A stretch of 64,000 bases of DNA from Amycolatopsis echigonensis (GCF_014174495.1 NZ_JACJHR010000004.1:152836-216835); one strand, 5' to 3'. Shown: positions 46,638 to 55,235, numbered from the stretch's first letter. The notes: generated by a model from the sequence alone, not told the origin. Translations and numbers: made by a program.

Positions 46638-48583
46638 TGGGCACCAACTCGAAGACCTCGCACACGACGTACTCCGTGTCTCCGACATCGGGGAGCCCGG
46701 TTCCGGAAGCACCTGCCGGAGAACCGGTTCTTCCGCCCACAGAAGCCACTTTTGCCGGCCAGACGGCGTTGACCCAGATTCCCGAAACTCCCGAGACCGG
46801 GCAAGCATATGGCGAACCGGTTCTCGTCGGAAGCGACGACCTGCTGGCATCAACGGCGACGCTGGTGACCTATCAGAGTGCGGACGGTCCGCGCACAGTG
46901 CTCTACGCTCGCCTCGACGAAGACGCCGAGGCGAAGCTGCTCGACGCCCTCGACGTAGGTTCGAACCTGGTCGCCAAAGAGGTGGAGCAGACGGTCCAAG
47001 GCCGGGTTCCGCTCGACGAAAAGAACGAGCTGGCGGAGAAGCTCATCAGTACGGCGAAGAGCGTGAACCACCACATCACCAACGAAGACCTCACTCCGGG
47101 GCACGCACCGGCAACCACCGTCGCCAAACTGGACGCTGCGAAAGCTGCGCTTTCCGCAGTGATGGACGCCGCCGGCGAGAACCCCGGTGCGGCCGAAGTC
47201 GAGATGCTCCAGCACTACCAGAACAAGCTCGCCGCGCTCGATCATGCTGTGGCCACCGCCACCAAAATCGCGCAGGTTCAACCCTTCACCTACGAAGGGA
47301 AGACGCTTGCCACCATGATGGTGCCGTCCACGCCGGCCGACGCGACGAGCGATCACGCCGTCGCGGCGCTGAGGGACGCCACCCGCATCAAGCCGACGCT
47401 CGACCCCGAGACCGGTGAAGCGAGCTGGAACGGCACCGAAAGGTGGACCGACGTCTCGGCCAAGGAATATGCCATCGAACTCGGCGACGGTTTCCAAGCG
47501 GTGTACCGGCCCTACAGCCTCAACGATCCGAAGACGACCGAGTACTCGCTGCGCGGCCGCCTGGAAATCGTCGCACCCGCCGGTCAGGGCAATGGCCCGG
47601 AACTGGTGAATCGGCTCGGCCAACTGCACCTCGCCAACCGGCCGATGAGCCCGGAGGAAGGAGAACACAGCTATCTCAACGCCAACGTCGTGGCCCAGAA
47701 CCTCGCCCAGAACACGAGCATTCAGGAGGCTCGCAAGACCGGCGACCACCTCGAGGACATGGTCCGGCAGGAACTGTTCCACGAACGAGCCCACGAAGCA
47801 GTCGGCATGACCGACGCTCAGCTCGCGCACTTCGCGAAGGAACTCCAGCTCGAGGCTCATACGCGAGCACTGCCTGCGAAAGTCGGAGTCCTTCGCGACG
47901 CAGTCGCCCAAGCCACCGGGTTCGCCGACGGCACGGCTCTCGCCGCGAGCCCCGGCTACGATCCGACGCCGCGAAAGGTCGGCGGTTGGTTCACCTGGAG
48001 CCGGTTCGACGTCGGCAACGCCGCGGACAAACTCGCCAGCGCCGCCGAGGGGAAGTCCCTCGTCCATGCGAGCTCCCCGGACGGCCTGCGGATGATGCTG
48101 AAAACCGGGCTGCTCGCCTCCTCCGAACGTCGGCTGACGATGGGAACCAAGCGCTCGATGGGCAAGAGCGAAGACGTCGACAAGCTCACCGGCGGGGCCA
48201 GCTCAGTGTTCCTGCGGGTACTGAAGACGCCGACCTCCACCGAGCCCCACCCGCGACTCATCTGGGACGACCCATCGCGTCTGCTCGCCCGCACTGACTA
48301 CTACGGTGCCAACGCCGACACCTTCGGCGTCATCAACCCGGCGAAAGCCTCCGAGTACTCGAACGGGAACCCTGCGACGCGTGACCCGTTCAAGATAGCC
48401 AAGTTCACGAACCCGTCGAACGAGGTGATGTTCGGCGACGGCATCGATTTGCTCGGACCGGAAGGCCCCAGCAGGATTAGCTGCGGATCGGAGACACTGC
48501 GCAACGAACTCCACTCGATGCTGGCCGCCAAGGGCGTCACTCACATCGCCGGAAAGCCCGTTGGCGACGTGGTCGTCTTGTAG
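46637..48583 (+). CDS. Large protein with C-terminal ADP-ribosyltransferase-like domain, candidate secreted effector
   Basis: Protein of 648 residues. It starts with MGTNSKTSHTTYSVSPTSG, clearly related to the N-terminus of the preceding protein. A helical middle region follows. The C-terminal 180 residues fit an ADP-ribosyltransferase-like fold: H477 in LVHASSPDGLRMMLKTGLL, tyrosines 555/556 in DYYGANADTFG, and E596 in SNEVMFGDGIDLLG, an arrangement like the H-Y-E triad. The ATG overlaps the previous TGA (TGATG), indicating coupling. It is likely a toxin-like effector delivered through the same system. The fold is inferred from motifs only. Confidence 0.68.
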   Translation: MGTNSKTSHTTYSVSPTSGSPVPEAPAGEPVLPPTEATFAGQTALTQIPETPETGQAYGEPVLVGSDDLLASTATLVTYQSADGPRTVLYARLDEDAEAKLLDALDVGSNLVAKEVEQTVQGRVPLDEKNELAEKLISTAKSVNHHITNEDLTPGHAPATTVAKLDAAKAALSAVMDAAGENPGAAEVEMLQHYQNKLAALDHAVATATKIAQVQPFTYEGKTLATMMVPSTPADATSDHAVAALRDATRIKPTLDPETGEASWNGTERWTDVSAKEYAIELGDGFQAVYRPYSLNDPKTTEYSLRGRLEIVAPAGQGNGPELVNRLGQLHLANRPMSPEEGEHSYLNANVVAQNLAQNTSIQEARKTGDHLEDMVRQELFHERAHEAVGMTDAQLAHFAKELQLEAHTRALPAKVGVLRDAVAQATGFADGTALAASPGYDPTPRKVGGWFTWSRFDVGNAADKLASAAEGKSLVHASSPDGLRMMLKTGLLASSERRLTMGTKRSMGKSEDVDKLTGGASSVFLRVLKTPTSTEPHPRLIWDDPSRLLARTDYYGANADTFGVINPAKASEYSNGNPATRDPFKIAKFTNPSNEVMFGDGIDLLGPEGPSRISCGSETLRNELHSMLAAKGVTHIAGKPVGDVVVL

Positions 48584-48597
48584 CGGAAGGAGCAGAG

Positions 48598-49050
48598 ATG
48601 CAGGCTGGTTTGGATGAGGCGTGGATTCGGCTCGTCGGCTTGCTCAACGGCCGCGACGGCGAGGAGCGGGGCGACCAACTGCCGGGAGCCGAGCTGAGAG
48701 TGACCGAGGACGGCAGCGAGGTCTTCCATGCTGCGCTGGGGCGGCACGCTCGTCGCGAGGGCGCCATCTTCTGGATTCGTCCCATTGTCGCGAGGGAGAC
48801 CGATTCAGCCACCGGGTTGCCCGCATTCGACCTGCAGGTCAACCGCCGCCGTGCGCTCGACGTCACCGAGGCGCGGGTGGACGGGCCGTGGCTAGAGCTG
48901 ACGCTGGCCACCGGCCAGGTGGCGGTGATTCGGCCTGCATCAGGGCCGCGGCTCGCCATGCTTGCCGATTTCGACTCATGGCTCGCAACGTTGCCAGCTC
49001 GCACAACTGCGCGGATCGACCAGCTCGAGGATGACTCCGAGGTGGCCTGA
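48598..49050 (+). CDS. Small acidic protein after the effector pair, possible immunity or accessory
   Basis: Protein of 150 residues, unrecognised. It has no signal or membrane helix and an acidic C-terminus. The ATG at 48598 follows GGAAGGAG, 14 bp after the ART-like gene. Its position directly after a putative toxin is where an immunity protein or chaperone would be expected; this is context only. Confidence 0.62.
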   Translation: MQAGLDEAWIRLVGLLNGRDGEERGDQLPGAELRVTEDGSEVFHAALGRHARREGAIFWIRPIVARETDSATGLPAFDLQVNRRRALDVTEARVDGPWLELTLATGQVAVIRPASGPRLAMLADFDSWLATLPARTTARIDQLEDDSEVA

Positions 49051-49158
49051 AGCCCGGGCCGTGCTTGCTGCGACGTCTGGCAGTGAGCTGGAACGTTCGC
49101 GGTCCTTGGGCGAGGTTGGCAGAGAATGCCAGAAAGCGCGGGCCGCTATTCTGTCCGC

Positions 49159-49818
49159 GTGGAGTTCCGAGAGTTCGACGGCAAAAAGGTTCAGCGTCCT
49201 TCGCTGGATCTTGAGGATGTGCGCGCTGAGAGCGCCGGTTTCCGAGGCGAGTTCGCGTACGATCTGGCTTCGCTCGTCGGGGCTGACCAGGCTGGGGTCG
49301 TGGGCGAGGGCGAGGTCGTCCGTTCGATGGTGAAGCAGGTCAACCTCGCTGGCGCCACGCTGGACCCTCTGGACATGCGGGATTCCGTTTTCGCAGGCAT
49401 CGACTTTTCTCGCGCCAAGTTGCCCCGGGCGACGGCACAGCGGATCGAGCTGGTGGACTGTCGCGCGGCGGGTGTCCAGCTGACCCTGCTTCAGGCGTCG
49501 GATGTGTACGCCGAGGACTGCCAGTTCGACTACGGAATCATCCGGATTGACCGGGTCAAGCACGCGGTCGCTTTTTCGGGATGTTCGTTTCGCGAGACGC
49601 TTCTGGCCGGCGATCTGTCCAATGTGGTCTTCGTCGATTGCGTGTTCGCCGGTACGGAGTTCGAAGCGACGGCCGCGGCGGGATGCGATCTGCGCGGTTC
49701 GACGTTCGAGGGCGTGAAGGGGCTGTTGTCGTTGCGTGGTGCGCGGATCAGCAGTGAGCAGGCGCTCTCGGCCGCAGCGGCGATCGCAGCCGAGAGCGGC
49801 CTCATCGTGCGGGACTAA
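49159..49818 (+). CDS. Pentapeptide-repeat-like protein
   Basis: Protein of about 219 residues. From roughly residue 65 it shows pentapeptide-type repeats (NLAGATLDPLDMRDSVFAGI, FSRAKLPRA, GCDLRGSTFEGVKG), predicted to form a right-handed beta-helix. Such proteins can mimic DNA or protect targets from toxins and drugs. GTG 49159 lies 6 bp after TATTCT, a -10-like element, which fits leaderless translation common in actinobacteria; ATG 49126 is an alternative. It ends convergent with, and overlapping, the RiPP precursor gene. Confidence 0.72.
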   Translation: MEFREFDGKKVQRPSLDLEDVRAESAGFRGEFAYDLASLVGADQAGVVGEGEVVRSMVKQVNLAGATLDPLDMRDSVFAGIDFSRAKLPRATAQRIELVDCRAAGVQLTLLQASDVYAEDCQFDYGIIRIDRVKHAVAFSGCSFRETLLAGDLSNVVFVDCVFAGTEFEATAAAGCDLRGSTFEGVKGLLSLRGARISSEQALSAAAAIAAESGLIVRD

Positions 49819-50000
49819 CGGCGCTTGTTCCAGTTGTCCCAGCCTGGCCGGTTGTCGAATTTCGGGCGGTCGTCCCACGAAGGCCGGCTGTCCCACTTCC
49901 CGCCGGGGGCAGGTGGAGGCGTCCATGATGAGAACACGGTCGTCAGGCAGCGCAGGGAGTTCGCGATTCGCCGGTCAAGCGGCGCCGCTGTTTCGGGCAT
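49815..50000 (-). CDS. Triceptide-type RiPP precursor peptide
   Basis: Peptide of 61 residues, ATG 50000 preceded by GGAAGGAG. The leader (about residues 1-30) ends near a Pro-rich PPPAPGG segment. The core has tandem hexapeptides KWDSRP, SWDDRP, KFDNRP and then GWDN-WNKRR: aromatic residues W36, W42, F48, W54 and W57 each followed by Asp or Asn. Aromatic-X-X motifs of this kind are the substrate of radical SAM/SPASM enzymes that form three-residue cyclophanes. It overlaps the maturase gene by 26 nt on the same strand. Confidence 0.85.
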   Translation of the reverse strand: MPETAAPLDRRIANSLRCLTTVFSSWTPPPAPGGKWDSRPSWDDRPKFDNRPGWDNWNKRR

Positions 50001-51075
50001 GACGGAGCACTCCTTCCAGGACGGTGATTTTGCTGTTGACGCAGTAGTTGGTCCGGGTGCCGTCGAGCCGCTGGTGCTCGAAGAACCGGTTCGCGGGCTG
50101 GCCTCCTCCACAGAAGTCGAAGTACGGGCAGCTGGTCCGGCAGCGGCGGAGCCCCTCCAGGTATTCCTGCACCCACGCTGCACGTGTTCCCTTCGCGATC
50201 AGCGTGTCCAGGGGCGTGTGGAGCACATTGCCGCACGCGAAGTCGCCGAGGCGGGGCGAGGTGAACCCGGCTAGTTCCGGTGAGATCAGCGTGACGGTGC
50301 CGTCGTGGGCGACGGTCGGCAGCGGGTCCACCTGCGCCGCAGCTGTGCGCCTGGTTCTGTCGAGGCCGTGCGCGTAAGACAGCACACGGTCGAGTTCGCG
50401 CAGCCGCACTTGGGGGTCCGCGGTCCAGGCGGAGGCGAGCGCGGCCCAGAACTCTTCCAGTTGCGCAGTGTCGCGGTGGTTGTCGTGGGTGTTGACGCCT
50501 TCTTGTTCTTCGATGTTGACGCCGAGCCACGTGGCACCGAGTTCGGCCGCGAATTCGTACAGTCGGCGCGCTCGGGCCGGTGTCGGGTCGGACACCACGG
50601 CGATGATCGAGACCTCGTGCCCGTGCCGGGCGAGGGTCTTGATGCCGCGCAGGATGCGGGCAAACGACTCCTTGCCGGTGAGGTCGGTCCGGTGCCGGTT
50701 GTCTTCGGCAGGTCCGTCGATGCTCACCCCGACGTGCACGTCGCGTTCGCGGAAGAACCGGCACCACTCGTCGGTGATGAGGGTGGCGTTCGTCTGAATG
50801 CCGTGTGCGACGGCCATCCCGGCGAAGGAGTCCATCAGCGCTCCCAGCCGTGCGGTGCCGAGCGTGAGCGGTTCACCGCCGTGCCAGCACACTTCGACGG
50901 TGTCGTTTTCGGTCCACGGTCTGATCGAGGCGGCCACCGCGTCGGCAACCTCACGGGACATGGTCAGCTTGCGTCGGCGGAATGGCAGGTAGCAGTAGCT
51001 GCAGTCGAGGTTGCACAGGGTTGTCGGCTGGAGGATCACCGAGTCCGGTCTGGTGAACAGGACGTCCGATGCCAT
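49975..51075 (-). CDS. Radical SAM/SPASM peptide maturase (cyclophane-forming type)
   Basis: Radical SAM enzyme of 366 residues. The SAM-cluster motif is CNLDCSYC (C21, C25, C28), followed by WHGGEPL and SIDGPAEDNRHR. A SPASM domain with cysteines for auxiliary clusters follows (FACGNVLHTPL, RRCRTSCPYFDFCGGG, TNYC). It closely fits actinobacterial maturases that crosslink aromatic side chains in triceptide precursors, of which AmcB is the described example. The ATG at 51075 follows GAGGAGGGAG. The substrate is most likely the overlapping precursor gene. Confidence 0.92.
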   Translation of the reverse strand: MASDVLFTRPDSVILQPTTLCNLDCSYCYLPFRRRKLTMSREVADAVAASIRPWTENDTVEVCWHGGEPLTLGTARLGALMDSFAGMAVAHGIQTNATLITDEWCRFFRERDVHVGVSIDGPAEDNRHRTDLTGKESFARILRGIKTLARHGHEVSIIAVVSDPTPARARRLYEFAAELGATWLGVNIEEQEGVNTHDNHRDTAQLEEFWAALASAWTADPQVRLRELDRVLSYAHGLDRTRRTAAAQVDPLPTVAHDGTVTLISPELAGFTSPRLGDFACGNVLHTPLDTLIAKGTRAAWVQEYLEGLRRCRTSCPYFDFCGGGQPANRFFEHQRLDGTRTNYCVNSKITVLEGVLRHARNSGAA

Positions 51076-51244
51076 CGTGCTGCTCCCTCCTCGTCGAAAT
51101 GGGCACGGTTCGGCCCGTACGTTCGAGAGAACCAGGCGAGGAGCGAGGGTTCGGCCCCTCAACGTGGACGAAGGGTCCCCGTCGCGGCGGCGGAGAGTGG
51201 ACGAACCGTGGACGTTGTCGGCCTGCGCAGCCCGTTCGCCCCAG

Positions 51245-51250
51245 TACCGT
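51245..51250 (+). promoter_or_regulatory. -10 element, likely leaderless transcript
   Basis: TACCGT ends 8 bp before ATG 51258, the spacing of a -10 box whose transcript starts at the initiation codon. No ribosome site precedes that ATG. No good -35 element is evident. Confidence 0.45.
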
Positions 51251-51257
51251 GTCTGGC

Positions 51258-52727
51258 ATGGCAGGCGAGCGTCGTCCCAACTTCGTGTTGATCGAGCTGC
51301 GGGAGAGCAGGGGACTCTCGCAGCAGGAACTCGCCGTGGAGCTGAATCGCCTCGCCACCACGAAGTACAACCGCGAAACGAACCTCACCAAGAAATCCGT
51401 GTGGCGCTGGGAAGGCGGAGACACCGTCAAACCGAAGGGCATCTACCAGCTGCTGCTGTCCGACTTCTTCGACGTCCCGACCGGCGAGCTGGGCTTCCTC
51501 CGCACCCACCACGAACCGGCACCCGCATCCGGTACCGCCGATCCGACCGGCCCGTGCTCCGATCCGGAAGTGGACCGCGAACAGCACGAGTGGCGCGAAA
51601 CCCGCACGTCGCTGGGCCGAACTCGCCGCGCTCTGGCCCTGGTCGCCGAACAGCTCTACCCCGACTATTCCGTTCCCGGTCTCGAAGGCTGCGGTGTCAT
51701 CGCCCACCCTGACTGGATCCCGCCTGCACCGGTGTCGTTGGACCAGGTCGCTCTGCGGCTCGACCCGGACCTGGCACCGGCGACGGTCACCGGCGGCGAA
51801 CCCGAGGCCGCCTCGGTCAGGCCGTGGTGCGCGCCCGGCGTGCGTTATCGCCGCTACCACGACGCGATCCGTGACCTGGCCAGCCCACGCTTGTTCGAGA
51901 ACCGCCTGTGCTTCCGCCTGGCCTCTCTCGACTGGACAGCCAACAGCATGCGGTTCGGACACATGGGTTTCTTCGATGCGATGGACGTCAACGAAGCCCT
52001 GGCCCACGAAACGGCCGAGGAGCATCTCGCGCGCGATCACGACGGCCGGCTCGTGACGACCAGGCCGTCGTGGCGGAACCTGCGGTTCCGCAGCCGCGTC
52101 GGGCACCCGTTCGACCTTCGCCGCCGTCCGCTCATGGGAGCGGTCGGAACCCTCACCATCCGCGGAGGCGACTCTCCCAGCGTCGTGCTCCACCACCGCG
52201 ACGGCAGCCGAGTCGCCGGCGGAGGAGGCATGACGCATCTGCTGCCTGCCGGGATCTTCCAGCCCTCCAGCGTGCTGCCCGCCGCCATCAGCGCCGACTT
52301 CTCTTTGTGGCGCAACATCCAACGGGAATTCGCCGAAGAACTCCTGGGCCACGACGAGTACGACGGCAGCGGCCAGCCCATCGCCTACGACAGGCTCGAG
52401 CCGTTCGCGACCATGGACCGCGCTTTCGCCGAAGAACGAATCCGGGTCTGGTGCCTCGGCGTCACCATGGACGCGCTCACCCTCGCCGGAGACATCCTCA
52501 CCGTCGCTGTCATCGAGCCCGACACCTACGACACCCTCTTCGGCGCAGCGGTCGAGTCCAACACCGAAGGAGCGGTCCCGTCCCGAGCGCTGCCGTTCGA
52601 GGGCAACACCCTGCGCCACCTCCGCGAAGACGGCACCCTTTCACCAGGCGCGGCCGCGGCCCTCCATCTCGCGTGGACTCACCGGGCCCTGCTCCTCCAC
52701 GGCGGCCGGGAGACGCCGGTCGCGTAG
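51258..52727 (+). CDS. XRE-family regulator with C-terminal Nudix-like domain
   Basis: Protein of 489 residues. The N-terminal HTH is residues 10-60 (LIELRESRGLSQQELAVELN, KKSVWRWEGG). The C-terminal half contains a Nudix-like box ending REFAEELLGHDEYDG. It is divergent from the RiPP maturase, with about 180 bp between the starts, so it probably controls that locus. The C-terminal domain may sense a nucleotide-type ligand. An earlier in-frame start would have to extend into the maturase promoter and is unlikely. Confidence 0.82.
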   Translation: MAGERRPNFVLIELRESRGLSQQELAVELNRLATTKYNRETNLTKKSVWRWEGGDTVKPKGIYQLLLSDFFDVPTGELGFLRTHHEPAPASGTADPTGPCSDPEVDREQHEWRETRTSLGRTRRALALVAEQLYPDYSVPGLEGCGVIAHPDWIPPAPVSLDQVALRLDPDLAPATVTGGEPEAASVRPWCAPGVRYRRYHDAIRDLASPRLFENRLCFRLASLDWTANSMRFGHMGFFDAMDVNEALAHETAEEHLARDHDGRLVTTRPSWRNLRFRSRVGHPFDLRRRPLMGAVGTLTIRGGDSPSVVLHHRDGSRVAGGGGMTHLLPAGIFQPSSVLPAAISADFSLWRNIQREFAEELLGHDEYDGSGQPIAYDRLEPFATMDRAFAEERIRVWCLGVTMDALTLAGDILTVAVIEPDTYDTLFGAAVESNTEGAVPSRALPFEGNTLRHLREDGTLSPGAAAALHLAWTHRALLLHGGRETPVA

Positions 52728-52841
52728 CCCTTCAACCCCGAGGCCGCCGAGTCGAGCGAACGATGACGCCGCGGACCTGTATCGGGCTCGTGCCCGTTCG
52801 CCGTGTCTCCCATGCCATCGCGCGCGGTCCGGGGAGGCGAC

Positions 52842-53144
52842 GTGGAGCTGCTGAGAACCGTCGAGTGGGTAGCGAACCACGACGAGGCACACGGCCAGCT
52901 GCTCGTCCGAGGAACGAGCCTCGGCGGAATGATCGATTGTGCGTGTGCGTCGGTGGCCGGACGGTTTCCGTACGGTCGGCTGCACCTGCTGAGAGTGGGC
53001 TGGTGGACGACAGCGCCGTGTCGATGCCGTCGGACGATCGCCGTCTCCAACCACCCCAGCTGGCACTACCGACCGGCGCACCGTGGCGGCGGCGGCGCTT
53101 GGTACGGCGCGGAGGTGCGGGTCGAGGTTCGCCGTGACGGCTGA
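52842..53144 (+). CDS. Possible small protein
   Basis: Frame of about 100 residues from GTG 52842, preceded by GGGGAGG. The first half (VELLRTVEWVANHDEAHGQLLVRGTS) looks protein-like; the second half is Arg- and Trp-rich and less convincing. It overlaps the prepilin peptidase start by 11 bp. The rest of the 52728-53133 interval shows nothing else I can name. Confidence 0.3.
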   Translation: MELLRTVEWVANHDEAHGQLLVRGTSLGGMIDCACASVAGRFPYGRLHLLRVGWWTTAPCRCRRTIAVSNHPSWHYRPAHRGGGGAWYGAEVRVEVRRDG

Positions 53145-53751
53145 AACCCTCGTATGGTCCATCGCGGCCACCGTCGTCACGGGCATCGGCGGGGTAGCCG
53201 CGCTCCGGTGCTTCCTGGCGACGCGCCGCCGGTACGAACTCCTCCTTATCGGTGCCGTGGTGGTTCTCGCCGCCTGCACCGCTGTATGGCCGCCGGCACT
53301 GAGGCTGGCGGTAGTGCCGTTCGGCGCATTCGGGTTGCCAGCTGCCGTTGTCGACCTCGCCGAGCACCGGATCCCGAATCAGCTCAGCGCGATGTTCGCC
53401 GCGTCCGGGGCAGTGGGAATCGCCGTCATCGGTGTTGGTTCGGGCACGCCGGAGATGCTGCTTCGCGCCGCGGTCGGCGGCTTGGGATGGGGCGGGCTTT
53501 TGCTCGGGTCGTTCGTTGTCAGCGGACAACCTGGTCCTGGTGACGTGAAACTCGCCCCGTCGCTGGGGATGCTCGCGGGCGCGGCGGGGTGGCCTGTGAT
53601 CGGATCAGCAATCGCGATCTCCTACCTGATTGCCGGATGCGCCGCACTGGCGCTCGTGCTGTCGAGCCGGCGGCAGGCACGAATTCCGCTGGCCCCGGCG
53701 ATGGCGGGCGGGACGGTGTTGGCCGTGACGATGACATCGCTGGCCGTCTGA
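53134..53751 (+). CDS. A24-family prepilin peptidase-like protein
   Basis: Membrane aspartic peptidase of about 205 residues with six or so helices. The two catalytic aspartates are visible in VVDLAEHRIPN and GPGDVKLAPSLG, the GxGD motif of prepilin peptidases. It lacks the N-methyltransferase domain, as in TadV-like enzymes. GTG 53134 follows GAGG. No pilin or Flp pilus genes are nearby, so the substrate must be encoded elsewhere. Confidence 0.88.
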   Translation: MTAETLVWSIAATVVTGIGGVAALRCFLATRRRYELLLIGAVVVLAACTAVWPPALRLAVVPFGAFGLPAAVVDLAEHRIPNQLSAMFAASGAVGIAVIGVGSGTPEMLLRAAVGGLGWGGLLLGSFVVSGQPGPGDVKLAPSLGMLAGAAGWPVIGSAIAISYLIAGCAALALVLSSRRQARIPLAPAMAGGTVLAVTMTSLAV

Positions 53752-53810
53752 ATGAACGGTGACCGGGGTGGCCGTGTCTTGCGGGAACCGGTAACGAGAG
53801 GGGTTTGCCC

Positions 53811-54050
53811 GTGAGTGAGCAGATGTGGTCGGAGGAAATGCTCGATTACGCCGCAGCCAACGCGGCCGACCGTTTCGACCTCGACCAGGACGAAGCCCGC
53901 GACATGGTCGGCATGGTGTCCGAGGCGCTGGAGGAGGGAGGCGACGCCGTCGACGACGCCGCCTGGGACGTGCATCAGCACGACACTTCCGTCCCCGGTG
54001 AAGACTTTGTCGAGGACGTAGCCGACAGCTTGGGGTACGACCTGGAGTAA
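53811..54050 (+). CDS. Small acidic protein, unknown
   Basis: Protein of 79 residues, strongly acidic and helical (DYAAANAADRFDLDQDEARDM and an acidic C-terminus DVADSLGYDLE). GTG 53811 follows GAGAGGGG. No family recognised. It could be a DNA mimic or a small partner protein; neither is supported by motifs. Confidence 0.65.
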   Translation: MSEQMWSEEMLDYAAANAADRFDLDQDEARDMVGMVSEALEEGGDAVDDAAWDVHQHDTSVPGEDFVEDVADSLGYDLE

Positions 54051-54074
54051 GCAGTCCGCCGGATGGTTCACCCT

Positions 54075-54099
54075 GCGGCGCCCCAGACGTCTGCGCCGC
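54075..54099. terminator. Hairpin between convergent genes
   Basis: GCGGCGC and GCGCCGC arms with an 11-nt loop, in the 64 bp between the convergent ends at 54050 and 54115. Outer GATGGT and ACCATC sequences can extend the pairing imperfectly. Confidence 0.65.
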
Positions 54100-54114
54100 G
54101 GCGGACCATCAAGA

Positions 54115-55158
54115 TCAGTCTTCGAGACGTTTGTTGACGAGGTTGACGGTCTTGCCGATGCGGATCGGTGCGTCGGCGGGGCCGCGCCAATGGCCGGCAA
54201 CGAGGGTCCGACGTCGCAGCTGACGGCCGGGCCCATAGGCCTGTCGACGGACGAACGGCCCGACCGGGAACCGGACCCCGACTGTGCGGCCGCTCGGCTC
54301 GGCCGGTCGTGTGGCAGATCGCTGGGGCGTCCGGCTGACGGACACCACGCGGACCGGCGAGGTTTCGAGGCCCGCCCGTTCCGCGCGACGGCGCATTGTC
54401 CGTGGAAGGTGCTCGTCTTCGGCGACGGTGAACGAGTTCGGACGGCAGAACAGCCACGCCGCGATCACGACCGGAAGCCATGCGGTTGTGGTTTGCCCCG
54501 CGACGACCACGCGCGGGTCGATCAGCCGCGGTCCCTCGGCAGGATCGGCGATCACTGGCGCCTCGGTATGCCCGAACGGCAAGTAGATCTCGTTGTCCCA
54601 GGTCAGCTCCGCGTGGAGCGTTCGGGCGTAACGCGCCGCCTCCGCGGCGGAAAGCTTGGCGCGACGCAACTCCTTCTCAACAGCCGAATAGTCGGTCGCA
54701 CTCCAGAACGTGATCCATACGCCGGTCGACGGGTCGTCGATGAGGTCAGTCGGCCCCCAGGAGAACGCGACGATGGGAACGTTCGCTCCATCCGTCCTCG
54801 TGTACGTCGCCAGGGGCGTTGGGAACAGCGCAAAGCCGGAGAGGGCAGGAAGTTCCTCCGGCTCGATCTCCCATTGGTCCGTAACACTTCGTGCGGCGTG
54901 CTGCACGAGCTGGGCGATGTCCTCGGTGAAGTAGAACATCTTGGCTTGGCTCAGTCGTTGATGCTCGTCTTGGAGCAAGAGGTAAGCCGCCATCGCGGGG
55001 TCGCCGACCGGACGGATCGTGCCCAGCCCGTTGAGCATTGCTACCGCGGTGAGCTTCAGCGACTCGTCGCTGAGCAAGTACTCGACCTGCCGTTCCCGCA
55101 ATGCAGGGAGTTCGCGCGGTATCGGTGCTGCCCAGGGCAACGGATCTGTGCGGTTCAC
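54115..55158 (-). CDS. Conserved accessory protein, unknown
   Basis: Soluble protein of 347 residues with an Arg-rich, basic C-terminal 80 residues that may bind nucleic acid. The N-terminal part has ELPALRERQVEYLLSDESLK and DIAQLVQHAARSVTDQWEI, predicted helical. I do not recognise it. GTG 55158 follows GGGAGG. It is divergent from the methyltransferase-like gene, and the intervening region carries three AACGTT repeats, so the two genes are probably co-regulated. Confidence 0.68.
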   Translation of the reverse strand: MNRTDPLPWAAPIPRELPALRERQVEYLLSDESLKLTAVAMLNGLGTIRPVGDPAMAAYLLLQDEHQRLSQAKMFYFTEDIAQLVQHAARSVTDQWEIEPEELPALSGFALFPTPLATYTRTDGANVPIVAFSWGPTDLIDDPSTGVWITFWSATDYSAVEKELRRAKLSAAEAARYARTLHAELTWDNEIYLPFGHTEAPVIADPAEGPRLIDPRVVVAGQTTTAWLPVVIAAWLFCRPNSFTVAEDEHLPRTMRRRAERAGLETSPVRVVSVSRTPQRSATRPAEPSGRTVGVRFPVGPFVRRQAYGPGRQLRRRTLVAGHWRGPADAPIRIGKTVNLVNKRLED

Positions 55159-55190
55159 GCATCCTCCCAAAACATTGCGAGTACTGGTTG

Positions 55191-55235
55191 CAACGTTTAC
55201 GGTAGATCAACGTTGAGACGTATGCCTTCAACGTT
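55191..55235. promoter_or_regulatory. Three CAACGTT repeats in divergent promoter region
   Basis: CAACGTT occurs at 55191-55197, 55208-55214 and 55229-55235, each containing the palindrome AACGTT, with start-to-start spacings of 17 and 21 bp (about two helical turns). Likely an operator array for a regulator of the divergent pair. Confidence 0.6.
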
